In this document: piece by piece, positions 37,960-48,445 of the stretch
How the letters are laid out: the number at the start of each line of letters is the position of its first letter
How positions within the stretch are numbered: position 1 is the first letter of the stretch
Assembly: GCA_037783415.1 (NCBI GenBank)
Contig: JAZGTN010000047.1
Location: 4,526,001 to 4,590,000 of the forward strand
Reading direction: 5' to 3'
DNA length: 64,000 nucleotides
Origin: Leptasterias polaris
Taxonomy: Eukaryota; Echinodermata; Asteroidea; Forcipulatida; Asteriidae
Made by a program: the position numbers and the translations under genes
The notes under the pieces: generated by a model
Databases searched by the model: none
Seen by the model: the letters and a program-made list of their open reading frames with translations, nothing else
Told to the model about the DNA's origin: nothing

Positions 37960-38102
37960 TTATTTGGCTTTACCCGTACACTTGTGTAAAGCACTACATA
38001 CTCAGTACTTCCCCACAAAAGTCCACAGGCATACTACTTGGGTTGGGTTCAAACCCACAACCATTCTAGAGCAGATGTCCTACCACTAGACCACTGCCCA
38101 GA
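37960..38102 (-). mobile_element. tRNA-derived SINE
   Basis: Minus strand: GGGCAGTGGTCTAGTGGTAGG (A box) and GTGGGTTTGAACCC (B box), 55 bases in total, followed by a non-tRNA body through GTAGTGCTTTACAC. No acceptor-stem pairing remains, so it is a SINE rather than a tRNA gene. Confidence 0.65.
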
Positions 38103-38841
38103 AGCTAGAGGCAGTGTGAATCCTATATTTTAGCAGCGAGTACAGTGCTTTACACACATCAGTGTATGGGTATTATAAAATAAAAAGCTTTGTCATGTCC
38201 CCTGACTGACACACAGTAATGAAGGATACTGATTATCAGTTCATCAAAAATGGGTCAGACTAATGATTTAAATCGATAGAAAAACTCTTCTGACTCTCAA
38301 GATGGGTGTGCACAGTGCCATTCCAGGCATTGTTAGTACAGCCCGAGTTTTGCTTTAGAGCATTGGATCTATCAAGTCAAACGCAATACAGCTTTTTTGA
38401 GATGTCAATTAACGTCTTGAAACAAGACTATTTAAAATGCGCTTGACAAAATGGCTCTTAGCATCTAGATAATAAGCCTCTTCTTTAGATACTTGTGCTT
38501 CTAACAGGTGACCTTCATGGCACATTAAATCTTCACATTATCGTTGGAAATGCAATGCATTTTCTACTTTAAAAAATATACATATAAGCTTCCTTTTAAC
38601 ATAAATTAAGCCAGAGAGTTCCATTGATCACTTAGTAGAGTCGTGCATGGGTGATCACGAGCCAATGCACTTTTATCTAATGGGATTTTACTACGATTAT
38701 TCCTTTCAAAATTTGCAGCCATTTGTCATAGAATGTATTCGGGGTTCTCCCCAAGCACAAGCTAGCGTATTGGGCCGATATGCGGGAATTGCAAGCTCAT
38801 ACAAAACAAATTTAAAAATTACATTAAATTCACAAAATTTA
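38103..38841. other. Intronic DNA without a gene
   Basis: Nothing recognised apart from a GTGCTTTACACACATCAG segment resembling the neighbouring SINE body. Confidence 0.35.
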
Positions 38842-38845
38842 TTAA

Positions 38846-39626
38846 CCCTTTAGTCACTGTTCCGAGATTAAACAACACTTTGTATCTTGGGTTTTACACA
38901 TGCTAGCAGGTTGCAGCAAACAGCCGTCGAAAGAGCGTGATCTAAAGATTGCGCCAGTCTAAAAATATCCCGTGGTCACCATTGACAAAAACCAAGTAAT
39001 CTCCTTCCAAAGGTTCAAAGGTCGGAAATCTAGCACGACGTGTCAATGCTTCTCTGTGTGTGCGTACCGTATCGTATGTACAATGCATTACGCGCACACA
39101 CGCACTATAATGTATACTACGAAAGCGACGATGTTTCGCTGGGCTTTCGCCATGTTTTTCACACATTATTGAAAGGAGTTTACATTGTAGAGGAAATTTA
39201 TTGTTATCCATAAGTAATATAGACAAGATTGTTCATTTCTAAAGGTATGTTTTGATATTATTTCAATCACTTTGTCAACATTTTGTTCTTGTTTGAAATG
39301 ATAGCAAAGTTGAAAAAGTTGTGTGCACAACTTTCCGTGAAACACTGACGCTAACGTAATGCAAACTAACAGTTGTCTATTTTCGTTGGTGTGTCAACAT
39401 ATTTACAATCTGAAAGCTTCAATTCAGTAAAAGCAAATACATATATGTGTGAATCATTCAAAAGATAATTTTATCCTCTACAAAATAAACCAAACTTGTA
39501 ATACAAAAAAATAATTACAATGGAAGTTATGATAGACTTCCAGATAGTGCATTAATTCGATGACTTTTCCCCGCCCTGCTCAGTGAGTAAATGACTTTGT
39601 TGAATTTGCTCGTAAGTGCTAAAGGG
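38846..39626. mobile_element. Second TTAA-flanked, CCCTTT-ended element (piggyBac-like MITE)
   Basis: TTAA flanks both ends (38842-38845 and 39627-39630). The left end CCCTTTAGTCACT and the inverted right end CCCTTTAGCACT match with one inserted base. It is 781 bp; no transposase-like frame was recognised. Confidence 0.65.
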
Positions 39627-39630
39627 TTAA

Positions 39631-41344
39631 GATAAAACCATTTAGAATGCTCCAGATTGCACAGTAGGGCTTTTAAAATCAAAGACAAATGCCAATTAAA
39701 AACATTCAGAGGAGTACGTTTCAATACAGCGCGCTTAGGCCAAGCTTTAAAAATTTTGTTTCAGAATGCCTCGCAGTTTTGAACAATCCCAGTGAAAACC
39801 CTGGAACACACTTGGCATATCTCACCATTGACTCAAATACAAACTATAACGCAGAGTTATAACAAAATGAGGAACAGAAATTACAAATAAGAGAGGCACT
39901 TAATTCTTTCTCTCACAAACAGTAGAGCATCTTTAAAAAACAGAACAAAAAAAGGATTATGGAAATTAATTCAATGTATCACATGATTTGGACGAGTCTC
40001 AAAACATTCAGCATGCCGTTCTTCGTTCTTCAAAGGACAAGGGCACCAAGGCATTTTGTCCTTTGAAGAGGGAACTTCTATGAGGATATTGTAAATTTCT
40101 GTTGGAACGTTAACAATCAGGGACATGGAGGCAGTTGCCTCTGTTGCCTCCATGAAGCATCACGCCTGATTTTATGTTCACAATCTCCCTCAACTTGACA
40201 AAAAACCTGAGGGTAAAACAAAGGATGTACTGGGTAGATTGTAGACTTTTGATTATGCCAAACTAAGGGCCCCTATACATTACGTGAGTGCAGCTCTGCC
40301 AGATAAGCCCTCTTGTCTACAGGGCAGCAACATCTCTTGATTAAAATGCTAACTTCTCCAGCCTCTTCGCAATGCAATGCAAACCCCCCCCCCCCCCACC
40401 CCCATTATCAAGTCCCTAGATTTCAACAAATGATACTGCATAGTGAATGTATACATGTACATGTACTCAAAAGATCACCACAAATGGTCTTGTTTTACCT
40501 CCAGGTAAAATTATTTTAAAAGCCATGCCACACGAGGAAGTTTACAGGAAATCGGTTCTTGACAATCTCCAAAAGGAAAAACAGATACTCTTCTTGGATT
40601 CAGTACAAAAGCACAATAAAATACACAAATTTCTCTTGTGCACATCCCTTTTGCATGAAATGCATCTAATTACCTCCCTAACTAGTGGTAGGAAATAGTC
40701 TCTGTAATGTCCTAACACCACCAATTACCTCTCCAAGTTGATTGTTAACAAATTTCTATCAAAATATCTTGGTTCCCTCTTGGCTGAGAGCTGTGAGTGG
40801 CACACACAACCTTCCATTGTTTGACCTCGTGATGGGGAGCAATGCAAGAAGCCTTAAGACCAGATACAAATCAGCTGACACATGTAAGTCAATAACAAAA
40901 CAACAGTGTTTTTACTTTGGGTTATCCTCCAATCACCCCTTTAAAACAGATACCTTATGTCGGCAATCAGTCAACAACACAATTTATTTATACCTGACTC
41001 TGAGCCATTTTTTCATTAGGATGTTTTATAAAAAAAGGACCTTGCTATTTATCACTGGGATCATTTCAAAATGCCTTTTAGAAAGGAACAGCTTTCTTTT
41101 CAATTCAAGACTTGAATGGCTATAAATAGAAATATCAGAATTACGCGTGCAAGGACACAACAGATAAATGCTTTACTGGTGTACATGTACATGTACATGT
41201 AAGGGAGCCATTCCTGATAATCAATGTTGAAAATTTTTGCGAATAAAAAAAATTATTTTGACCCACCCATTCCCCACAAATTGCAATTTCTATACACCGA
41301 CAGACTATTTCATATACCTTTTTAACACTCTGAAGATAAAGTAA
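39631..41344. other. Intronic DNA without a gene
   Basis: It holds a reversed GGCCTGGAATT-family copy (40025-40165), a C tract (40385-40397) and a GTACATGTACATGTACATGT run (41180-41201). No exon. Confidence 0.4.
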
Positions 41345-41781
41345 TACAAAAAAGGGTTTGTAGAATGATTTTGGGCCGGCAATATACTTCTTATAATGAT
41401 GCTCTTGTTACTTGCGGACTTGACTCCCTGGCTGGGAGGAGGAGAAATCATTGTGAACATTTTGCCAACAGTCTTGTTAATAACTCCCGTTTAAACTCTC
41501 TTCTCCCCCCGACCAGAGAGAGTGTCCATGGTAGGAATACCCGCAATTCCAAACAATATTCCACTCTTCCAATGAGAACCACCCGTTTCCAAAACAGTCC
41601 GGTCCCTTATTTTATTAACATTTTAAATAAATTTTTTTTTGTTTTAGTTGATGTTTTGATATTTATTTCTATTTGTTAAATTTTAAATATCATTCTCTGT
41701 ACAGTCACATGCAATTTGGCCACTGGGCCACGATTTGTGGTTTTAATAAAATAAAATAATAATAATAATAATAATAATAAT
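41345..41781 (+). pseudogene. 3' fragment of a jockey/CR1-like LINE
   Basis: The plus-strand frame encodes KRVCRMILGRQYTSYNDAL, then GLDSLAGRRRNHCEHFA, LLPPTRE, and NSPVPYFINILN. This is the familiar C-terminal end of a non-LTR retrotransposon reverse-transcriptase protein (the region after the RT domain, with conserved GL.SL..RR and LPP.R motifs). After the stop comes a short 3' UTR ending in a TAATAATAAT tail (41755-41781), typical for 3' ends of such elements. Endonuclease and RT domains are absent, so it is a dead 5'-truncated insertion of about 430 bp. Confidence 0.75.
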
Positions 41782-44660
41782 ACCTCAAATGAAGCAGACA
41801 TTTTAGATCAGTAAGCTCAAGAGTTTTCAATGGCTTTTCCTGGGTTCCAGCATGCAACTTTGCAGTTGAAACAGAAGAGAAAATCTTTGAGAGGGCTGGG
41901 CCATTTTTCATTTTGCTTAGCATGCTTAGTGTGTATTGAAAACTTCTATTGGCAACTTATTTTAAAGTCTATTGGAAACTTTTGAAGAGACACCAAGGGC
42001 AAGACCAGGGCAACAGAGGGTATGGCCTCCATTCCAGGCACAAACTTTTTTTCACCATGAACCATATAAATCCTACAAGTAAAACTAACAATTTGTGGAA
42101 GTTGGACAAATTCTTTCAATCTGTAAAAGTTGTACAAATTCTTTGACAAAAGGATTCCTTATCCTATAATAAATCTTTTGAAATAAAACATTTATTAAAA
42201 CTAAAAAAAGAAATAAGACAACCAGTGGAATTGTTTTCTTTGATCAAACCTCACATGACTTTTTTTTTTTTTTTTTTTTTGGCAACAGAATATCAAAATG
42301 GAAGTCAATATCCCATCATCTCATCCATACATGTTTGCTTCCCAGGGTAAACTATTTTCATAAATTACTCTCTGCCATTTCCAAGTGTCATCCTACTGTG
42401 ACAAGAAGCTTTCAAAGTGACTGACATCTTCTTGAGCGAAAAAATCATTGACACGACTGCAACAAGGCACTAACTAAGGAAGTCAATTTTCTATAAAAAA
42501 TATATTTTATGCTGGCATTGAGGCTCACAGTATGGGCTGATAGACGCTTCGATATTGCGAGGCTATGATGTGACTCACAGCGTGAGATTTTAATTTCATG
42601 CTGTGCGTGGAATAAAAATAAAAAATGTGTAAATGTTCTTCACATGTTTGTTTTTTCCCGTTTGTTTTTATTTTTTCCGGAAGTAGAAATACAGGATTTA
42701 AATTTCCAGAGCTTTAAATATCTTGGCACATATAAAATAACCCTTGAAAAATTATGAAAAACATATTTGAAAGAAGATTCTAAATAAACAGCAAGCATTT
42801 TATTTTTATTTGTTTTGCAGTTTTTTATTTGTAAAAACAAAAAATGATTTGGTGTTCAGTTTTAAAGAACATTTAAAATGTGCATGTATTGCACCTGATG
42901 TTTTGAGGTAGGACATTTTTGTTTGAATATTTGATGCAGCTGGGAACGTTTGACATTACAGCACCTTTAAGGACTTTGATGGATCATCCTCTGGTACTTA
43001 ATCTGATTGTTTGAGAAATCAACAGCTAGCACTTATCTCTACACAAAATCTTGAAGGAATCATATCATTCACAATCCCCTATTTTGCCCACAATCAGAGT
43101 ACATCATCTTAATTCTTCTTATTTTTTTAAAAGAGTTATTTTTGATGATTACAGATAGGCTAGGCCAACACAGGAAGAGTGCAGTCTCTAGGTACTTTAA
43201 CATGTCAAAACAATGAATATTAAGTCAAACTAAAAATAAAATACTTCACTTTCCAGTTACATGTACATACGAAAAATATAAGCTATACAGATAATAGGGT
43301 AAATAACATGATGTTGATAGTTTTTTTCTTAATTTGATTCAGATATTGTAGCAAATTTTCTTGTCCAATAAAACATTTGTGCAACAAGCCTTGTCATTTT
43401 GTTGTAGATTATTTCCCCAAATTTTCCCCCAAATTCAAGCTCTGGTTCACTATTTGTAAGGGGTTTGTGATGATTGTGAGTTGACGGGACTGTCTATTGT
43501 CTCCTACTGCTGTTTTAATTCCATATTTCTTACAGTTGTTAACTGGTATTTAACCAGTTCCATGAGTTGTATTTCAATTCTTCCATTTGAGCCTCTGAGC
43601 TACATACATTGTGATTTTGAATAAATAAATAAATATCAAATCTTGTTTTATTAGAAAAACCATGGCTTGGTCATTATTTTTATGAGCATTACATATTTTT
43701 TTGTTTTTTTGAATTTGTTCTATTTTTAAGAGGTAAATTCTGATTTATGAAAAACAGAGGGATATGTAGAAATACAAAAACAAACAGCAGCCTAGGGATT
43801 GCCCGAAAGCTAACTAAATCACTCCCTAAAAGAGCAAACCCCGATTCCATTAGATGTAACTGATACCATCATTCCCAAAACAAATCAAAATCAGTCATGT
43901 ACCGAAACAACCCCTGGTCAGGGGCAGAAATGACACCCGAGAAAATATCACCTTTGACCTAACCCATCCAGCATCTTGCCACCAGAGACTGAGTAAGATT
44001 TCTCTCGTACTCCTTGAGGCAAGTCTATCTGACTGTTGTCATTCCATGACATACATCCACCATTTGTCATCAAGATCTTGCATGAAGTTTATTGATATTT
44101 AACTACCGTTGTGTATTTATGAGAACCGGTCTGTATGGAGTTCATGTATATATCAGTGTCTTCGGAGCTTTTTCATTTATTTATTCTGTCCAGTAATGAT
44201 GGCTTATGCATGTAAGCGCCAAATTAGGCCGCAGACAGCCATTGGCCATTTGGCATTTCGCCTCCCGATACAGGCGTCTGGTGATACAGCACACAGAGGC
44301 CAGTTCACATTATTTTCTATTTAGCATAATTATACATGACCTGACGTCAACTACACATGTACATGTGAAGACCACTGCTCTGTACATTTATTCTACATTG
44401 ATTCACCGACTCTTCATTTAACATTCATTAGCTACATGTATTAGCAGCACATTTAAATGTAAATTATATGTCCCCGCCCAAAAATTATAAAACGACAGGC
44501 AGAAAGCCATTTCAGCATGCATCAAATGGATTATTCAGTGTATTTCCTACAGTAAAGTTGAGGTCTTGACGATCATTTCCTATGAATAGATTACACTTTA
44601 TTTCCGTTATTCCAACCAGTTTTAGGAATAATGTTAACTCACCATTATCTATTTCATTTT
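41782..44660. other. Intronic DNA without a gene
   Basis: Contents: a reversed GGCCTGGAATT copy (41885-42045), a poly-T run (about 42260-42281) and a right-end piece of the CAGGGCTCAAA MITE (43375-43445). No exon. Confidence 0.4.
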
Positions 44661-44665
44661 TTTAA

Positions 44666-44991
44666 AGGCAGGGTATACTTTTGGTAATTGTCAAAGACCA
44701 GTATCTTAACTTGGTGTATCCGAACATATGCATAAATAACAAACCTGTGAAAATTTGGGCTCACATGGTCATCGAAGTTGCAAGAAAACAATAAAGGAAA
44801 ATACCACCCTTGTTTCATAGAATTGTGTGTTTTTAGACGCCTGAGAACCTGAAGCCTTTCTCAGACTCAATTTTGTGGTGAAAACTACCTCTTTTCTAAA
44901 ACAACACAACTTCAAAGGGTGTCGTATCTTTACCAAGTAAATTTTCATGGTCATACATTTTTGGGGTAATTACCAAAGGTATACCCTTCCT
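44666..44991. mobile_element. Kolobok-like MITE, full copy in a TTAA site
   Basis: TTAA on both sides (44662-44665, 44992-44995). The left end AGGCAGGGTATACTTTTGG and the right end CCAAAGGTATACCCTTCCT are inverted repeats with few mismatches. TTAA with AGG-type ends fits Kolobok-type elements. Partial copies: 30283-30530, 32150-32221, 46500-46608. Confidence 0.7.
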
Positions 44992-45481
44992 TTAATTTAA
45001 GTGGGTGTTCATTTCTTTATTACAGAGGACAACTTTGTGTTTAGACATTGTTTACAACATTTCCCCTTCTCAAGAAGTAAGATTGGATTCAACACAGTTT
45101 TCAGATGACAACATTTTCAGATGTCAATATTATTCATTTAGTACCAATTTGTCTCGAACAAACATTTTTCTACTAATTTGTATTTTCTAAATTACATCTT
45201 TTCTTTAGTGGACAAAAGTGTTGTTTCAGACGCCTGCAGGTGAAATCCAGTGTGTTTTGGGTTTTTTAAAGTGTCATTGGCTGGTCAAAAAGCTCTTTAC
45301 TAGCTTTCAGTCTATCACCTTCAGATAAGGTGTTTACCTCAGAGTCCCTTAAAGTATTGCTTTTGAGTGTTGTACTTTCCTCTTAGTGGTACCCTTCACT
45401 TTGGGAAAAATCATCAGCTTGTACAGTTCAAATTCAATGACAAAATAAGCAATGACATAAACATTTATCAAATGGTTGTAT

Positions 45482-45680
45482 CAGAACTGCCAACATTTGC
45501 ATCTTGCAATGGGGGGAGATTTTGTCCATCAATCAGGGAGATATTTAAAATTACATTCAATATAATAGGGGAAAAGTTTCCACATTTGGGGGATTTTTTT
45601 AATTTGTTCATCAGAACATGGAAAGATTGGTTTATTTTCATGGAAACTTTCTACAGAATCAGGAAGAGTTGGCAGCTCTG
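45482..45680. mobile_element. MITE, CAGAGCTGCCAAC family
   Basis: About 199 bp, with left end CAGAACTGCCAAC and right end GTTGGCAGCTCTG. The flanks TTGTAT and GTGTAC keep only a partial duplication. Confidence 0.8.
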
Positions 45681-46149
45681 GTGTACCTGCAAGTTTACTA
45701 TTTATAGGTACTTATCAAAATTTGTTCCAAATACTGCACAGTGATTTATTTGTTTATTTTTTTTGTAATAACAAATGTGGCTATAAATTTAATATGCACA
45801 TGTTAAAGCCATTCTACTAAAAAATGCTGCATAAATATTAGCATTTGCTGTTTTGGATACACTGGTTGTTTCACCACAATGTAAGAAGTGTCAAACTTCG
45901 TTCAAGTCAATGATTTATTTTTAAATGCGGAGAGACGCAGATTCTCAGAGAATTATTAGTAAATTGGCGAATGAAATGAATTTGATTGAGGTTTTGTAAG
46001 TCTTCACTCTCATGCTATCTTTTAAATGGTTACAACTAATGAAGCCATTAAGTAATGCAATATGAATACTCCCAAGGTAATAAAGGCACTTGCTACAAAT
46101 TCGTAAATAATTATTTACAATCTCCCAGTAATGTTGACAGGTTTTTCTT

Positions 46150-46262
46150 TTTCGTTTTAGTTTTTATATAACTTTGGGTTGATTTTTTTTTTTTTACTAG
46201 AGCAGGACTTGAACCTGTGACCTCCAGATTAACATGCTGGTGCTCTACCAACTGAGCTTTCA
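46150..46262 (-). mobile_element. tRNA-Asn-derived SINE
   Basis: Minus strand: GCTCAGTTGGTAGAGC (D arm, A box), an anticodon loop ATGTTAA with GTT (Asn) between CCAGC and TCTGG, then ACAGGTTCAAGTCCTGC (T arm, B box). The acceptor strands do not pair, and a poly-A-rich tail follows. A tRNA-related SINE head, not a working tRNA gene. Confidence 0.75.
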
Positions 46263-46499
46263 TTTTGTCAATTTTGTCAATATCTTTGTTTGGGGGTGCC
46301 AGTCAGAAGCCATTCAATCTGTAACGGTCATATGTCATACATGTATATGATACATTATACTATCAAACTAACCTGCAGAATCTCATTTGAAATACATGTA
46401 TTGCCTAAAATTTGGAGGAATTGGAATACACAAACTGAGAAACGTAAAATGTTTTTGAATCCCTCTCTCTAAAACCACATTCCTTTGAAGGGAATTTGT

Positions 46500-46608
46500 T
46501 CTCAAAAATTGTATACATTATCAAGAGCTTCAGTGCTTCTTACCAAGTAACTTTTTTATGGTTATGAACTTTTTGAGTAATTACCAAAGGCATACCCTCT
46601 CTTAAGTG
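46500..46608. mobile_element. Kolobok-like MITE, right-end fragment
   Basis: It ends AATTACCAAAGGCATACCCTC followed by TC and TTAA, as in the full copy at 44666-44991. Confidence 0.55.
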
Positions 46609-47200
46609 CAGTTTTTGGCATACACATTTAGATGTATTTGCTAGCAAATGATATTTTGAGAAACATACATGTAGGACACAAACATCAACAACAACAAATA
46701 CTCAACCATAATCCAAACTGTATTACATAATAAAAACAAGCTATTATAAAAATCGTTCATGCTAAGAGTTTATACTCAAAACTGACCCCAAATTACATAA
46801 CAAGTCAACATGCACCTGCAAATTAACTTTCAACTAGCTCCAGAACACTACACAAAAACATGTATCTTTCACTTCACCTTATTAATCGAGTACATAAGCG
46901 TATAGTCACGCCCAAGTGCATGATCACTTAATGTGTACAATACTCGCTGTCAGAAAATTACACACATTCTTAAATCAAACGCTAACAAAATCTCTTGGCT
47001 ATGATTTGAAAAAAAAAAAAACACACTTGGCATAACATAACACTTTTATACTAATGGTAGTCATGCATTCTGACAGTGAGATGTAAAAATAAACAACTAA
47101 CCTCAAAAAATGTGTTTTTTATCTTTAATATTTTAAAGGTCTGATTAATTTGTTAAGCCATCCCTCAAGACATTCCGGCCCAGCCCCGACTTCTTATTCC
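46609..47200. other. Intronic DNA without a gene
   Basis: AT-rich; nothing recognised before the CpG-richer block that begins near 47.2 kb. Confidence 0.35.
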
Positions 47201-47230
47201 TACAAAATGGAAAAAAGGAATAATATATAC

Positions 47231-47257
47231 CTTTTCGACCATGTCAAAATGCACCAT
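47231..47257 (-). CDS. Possible short exon (MVHFDMVEK), speculative
   Basis: The minus strand ends an open frame with the codons MVHFDMVEK and a donor AAG|GTATAT in phase 0. The frame is open for about 18 codons upstream of this ATG. The context of the first ATG is weak (C at -3); the second ATG has G at -3 and +4. It sits in the same CpG-richer block as the 47.6-kb candidate. A phase-0 donor after a short open frame is expected by chance fairly often, so this is only a pointer. Confidence 0.15.
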
Positions 47258-47601
47258 CTGTACAAGATGTTTTGTCCACGTACACTGTGAAGAAGTTGGT
47301 AAAAACCCAGATCACTAGCCGCCGATTCTCAAAGCTATGTCCTTTTATCTCATGCCCTCCGTCACACCCAAGAAAACAGTCCGATGATGATAAATAAAAA
47401 AGAATGGGCTCCGTAGTAAGGGATTGTACAGGATGTAGATGTCACACTGCACGGACAGACTCCCGGCGCACAGTACTAAGGTGTGACGTGCATGTTTAAT
47501 GAAGCCCACGAAGCCAGACTAATGGGATGCGGACGCAGCAAGAGGAGGGGGGGCCAGGCTGCACAGATATACCCAGGGCATTTTTTCTCTCTTTGCTATA
47601 C

Positions 47602-47658
47602 CTTCACACCAGCCAAGCTGTAGTCAGAGCTGCTGCACTGGTTGGGGAGCAAGGCCAT
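47602..47658 (-). CDS. Possible further alternative first exon (MALLPNQ...)
   Basis: The minus strand has ATG in a strong context (GGAGGATGGCC: A at -3, G at +4) with an in-frame TGA six codons upstream. Nineteen codons follow, MALLPNQCSSSDYSLAGVK, ending AAG|GTATAG in phase 0. The donor is weaker than the other candidates. The surrounding 47.2-47.7 kb is non-repetitive, GC-richer and has clearly more CpG than the flanks, as expected for a promoter or first exon in a methylated invertebrate genome. It would splice in frame to the leader exon at 1894. This is inference from start context, phase and composition; no homology is recognised. Confidence 0.25.
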
Positions 47659-47699
47659 CCTCCCAGCCCGCAGTCAAGCAGAGCGCACTGTGAGAGGAG

Positions 47700-48445
47700 G
47701 AGGCCCTAGCCTGGGTTTCTCCATTTTGATCAACATATTGAGCTGGTCATACCATCCACCATGCAGATATCTTTAGGACCTTACTGCATGAAGATACTAT
47801 GGCCATACTTAATTGGATTCTGGACACACGAATATTAAATCTTGTTTATGGGATCCCAAACATACTAGTGCACTCGGAGGCCCTAGCCTGGAGTTTCTCT
47901 CTTACTCTGTTCAACATATCATCAATCCACAACACTGACATAGTTACACATAAATAATTGAGTTAGTGACATATACACATAGGAATATTAAATCTGGTAA
48001 ACAAATATCCTAGCCTGGGTTACCCTCAATGAGTCATGATCATGCCAGTCATTCACAGTTGCAATTTTGGATTTTTTTAAAATTTAATCAACAGTCAACC
48101 AGCGTGCAATACTCAAAGGCCCTTGCAACTAACATCTCCCCCCCCCCTCCCCCCACCCCTTTAAAAACTTTGCATAAATAATTTGATTTGGGGCCTCATG
48201 AATGTTAAATCTTATCCACAGGGCCAGCTAACCAAAACAGGAGAATACCTAGCCTGGGTCTTCCATCAACCTCTATGTTTAGGCCACAGAGGAAAGGTTT
48301 AGCTATGAATGTTTAGCTAGCATAATTAAATTTAAGCCACATGAATATTAAGTTGCGTTCCTGGTTCCAGCAAGCAAGCAGTACACCACAGTGCACTGCA
48401 GGGGGCCATTGGAATATTCAATCTCGTTTGTTGGTTCATGTTGAA
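47700..48445. repeat. Degenerate tandem array with CCTAGCCTGG and GAATATTAAATCT motifs
   Basis: CCTAGCCTGG occurs at about 47704, 47882, 48009 and 48248. GAATATTAAATCT or a close variant occurs at about 47830, 47986, 48200, 48346 and 48412. The two motifs alternate, giving imperfect units of about 130-240 bp. Not seen elsewhere in the window. Confidence 0.55.

Noticed and set aside
41180..41201. CRISPR-like or phage-like repeat array
   Set aside because: ACATGTAC runs are contiguous microsatellites without spacers, and the sequence is eukaryotic.
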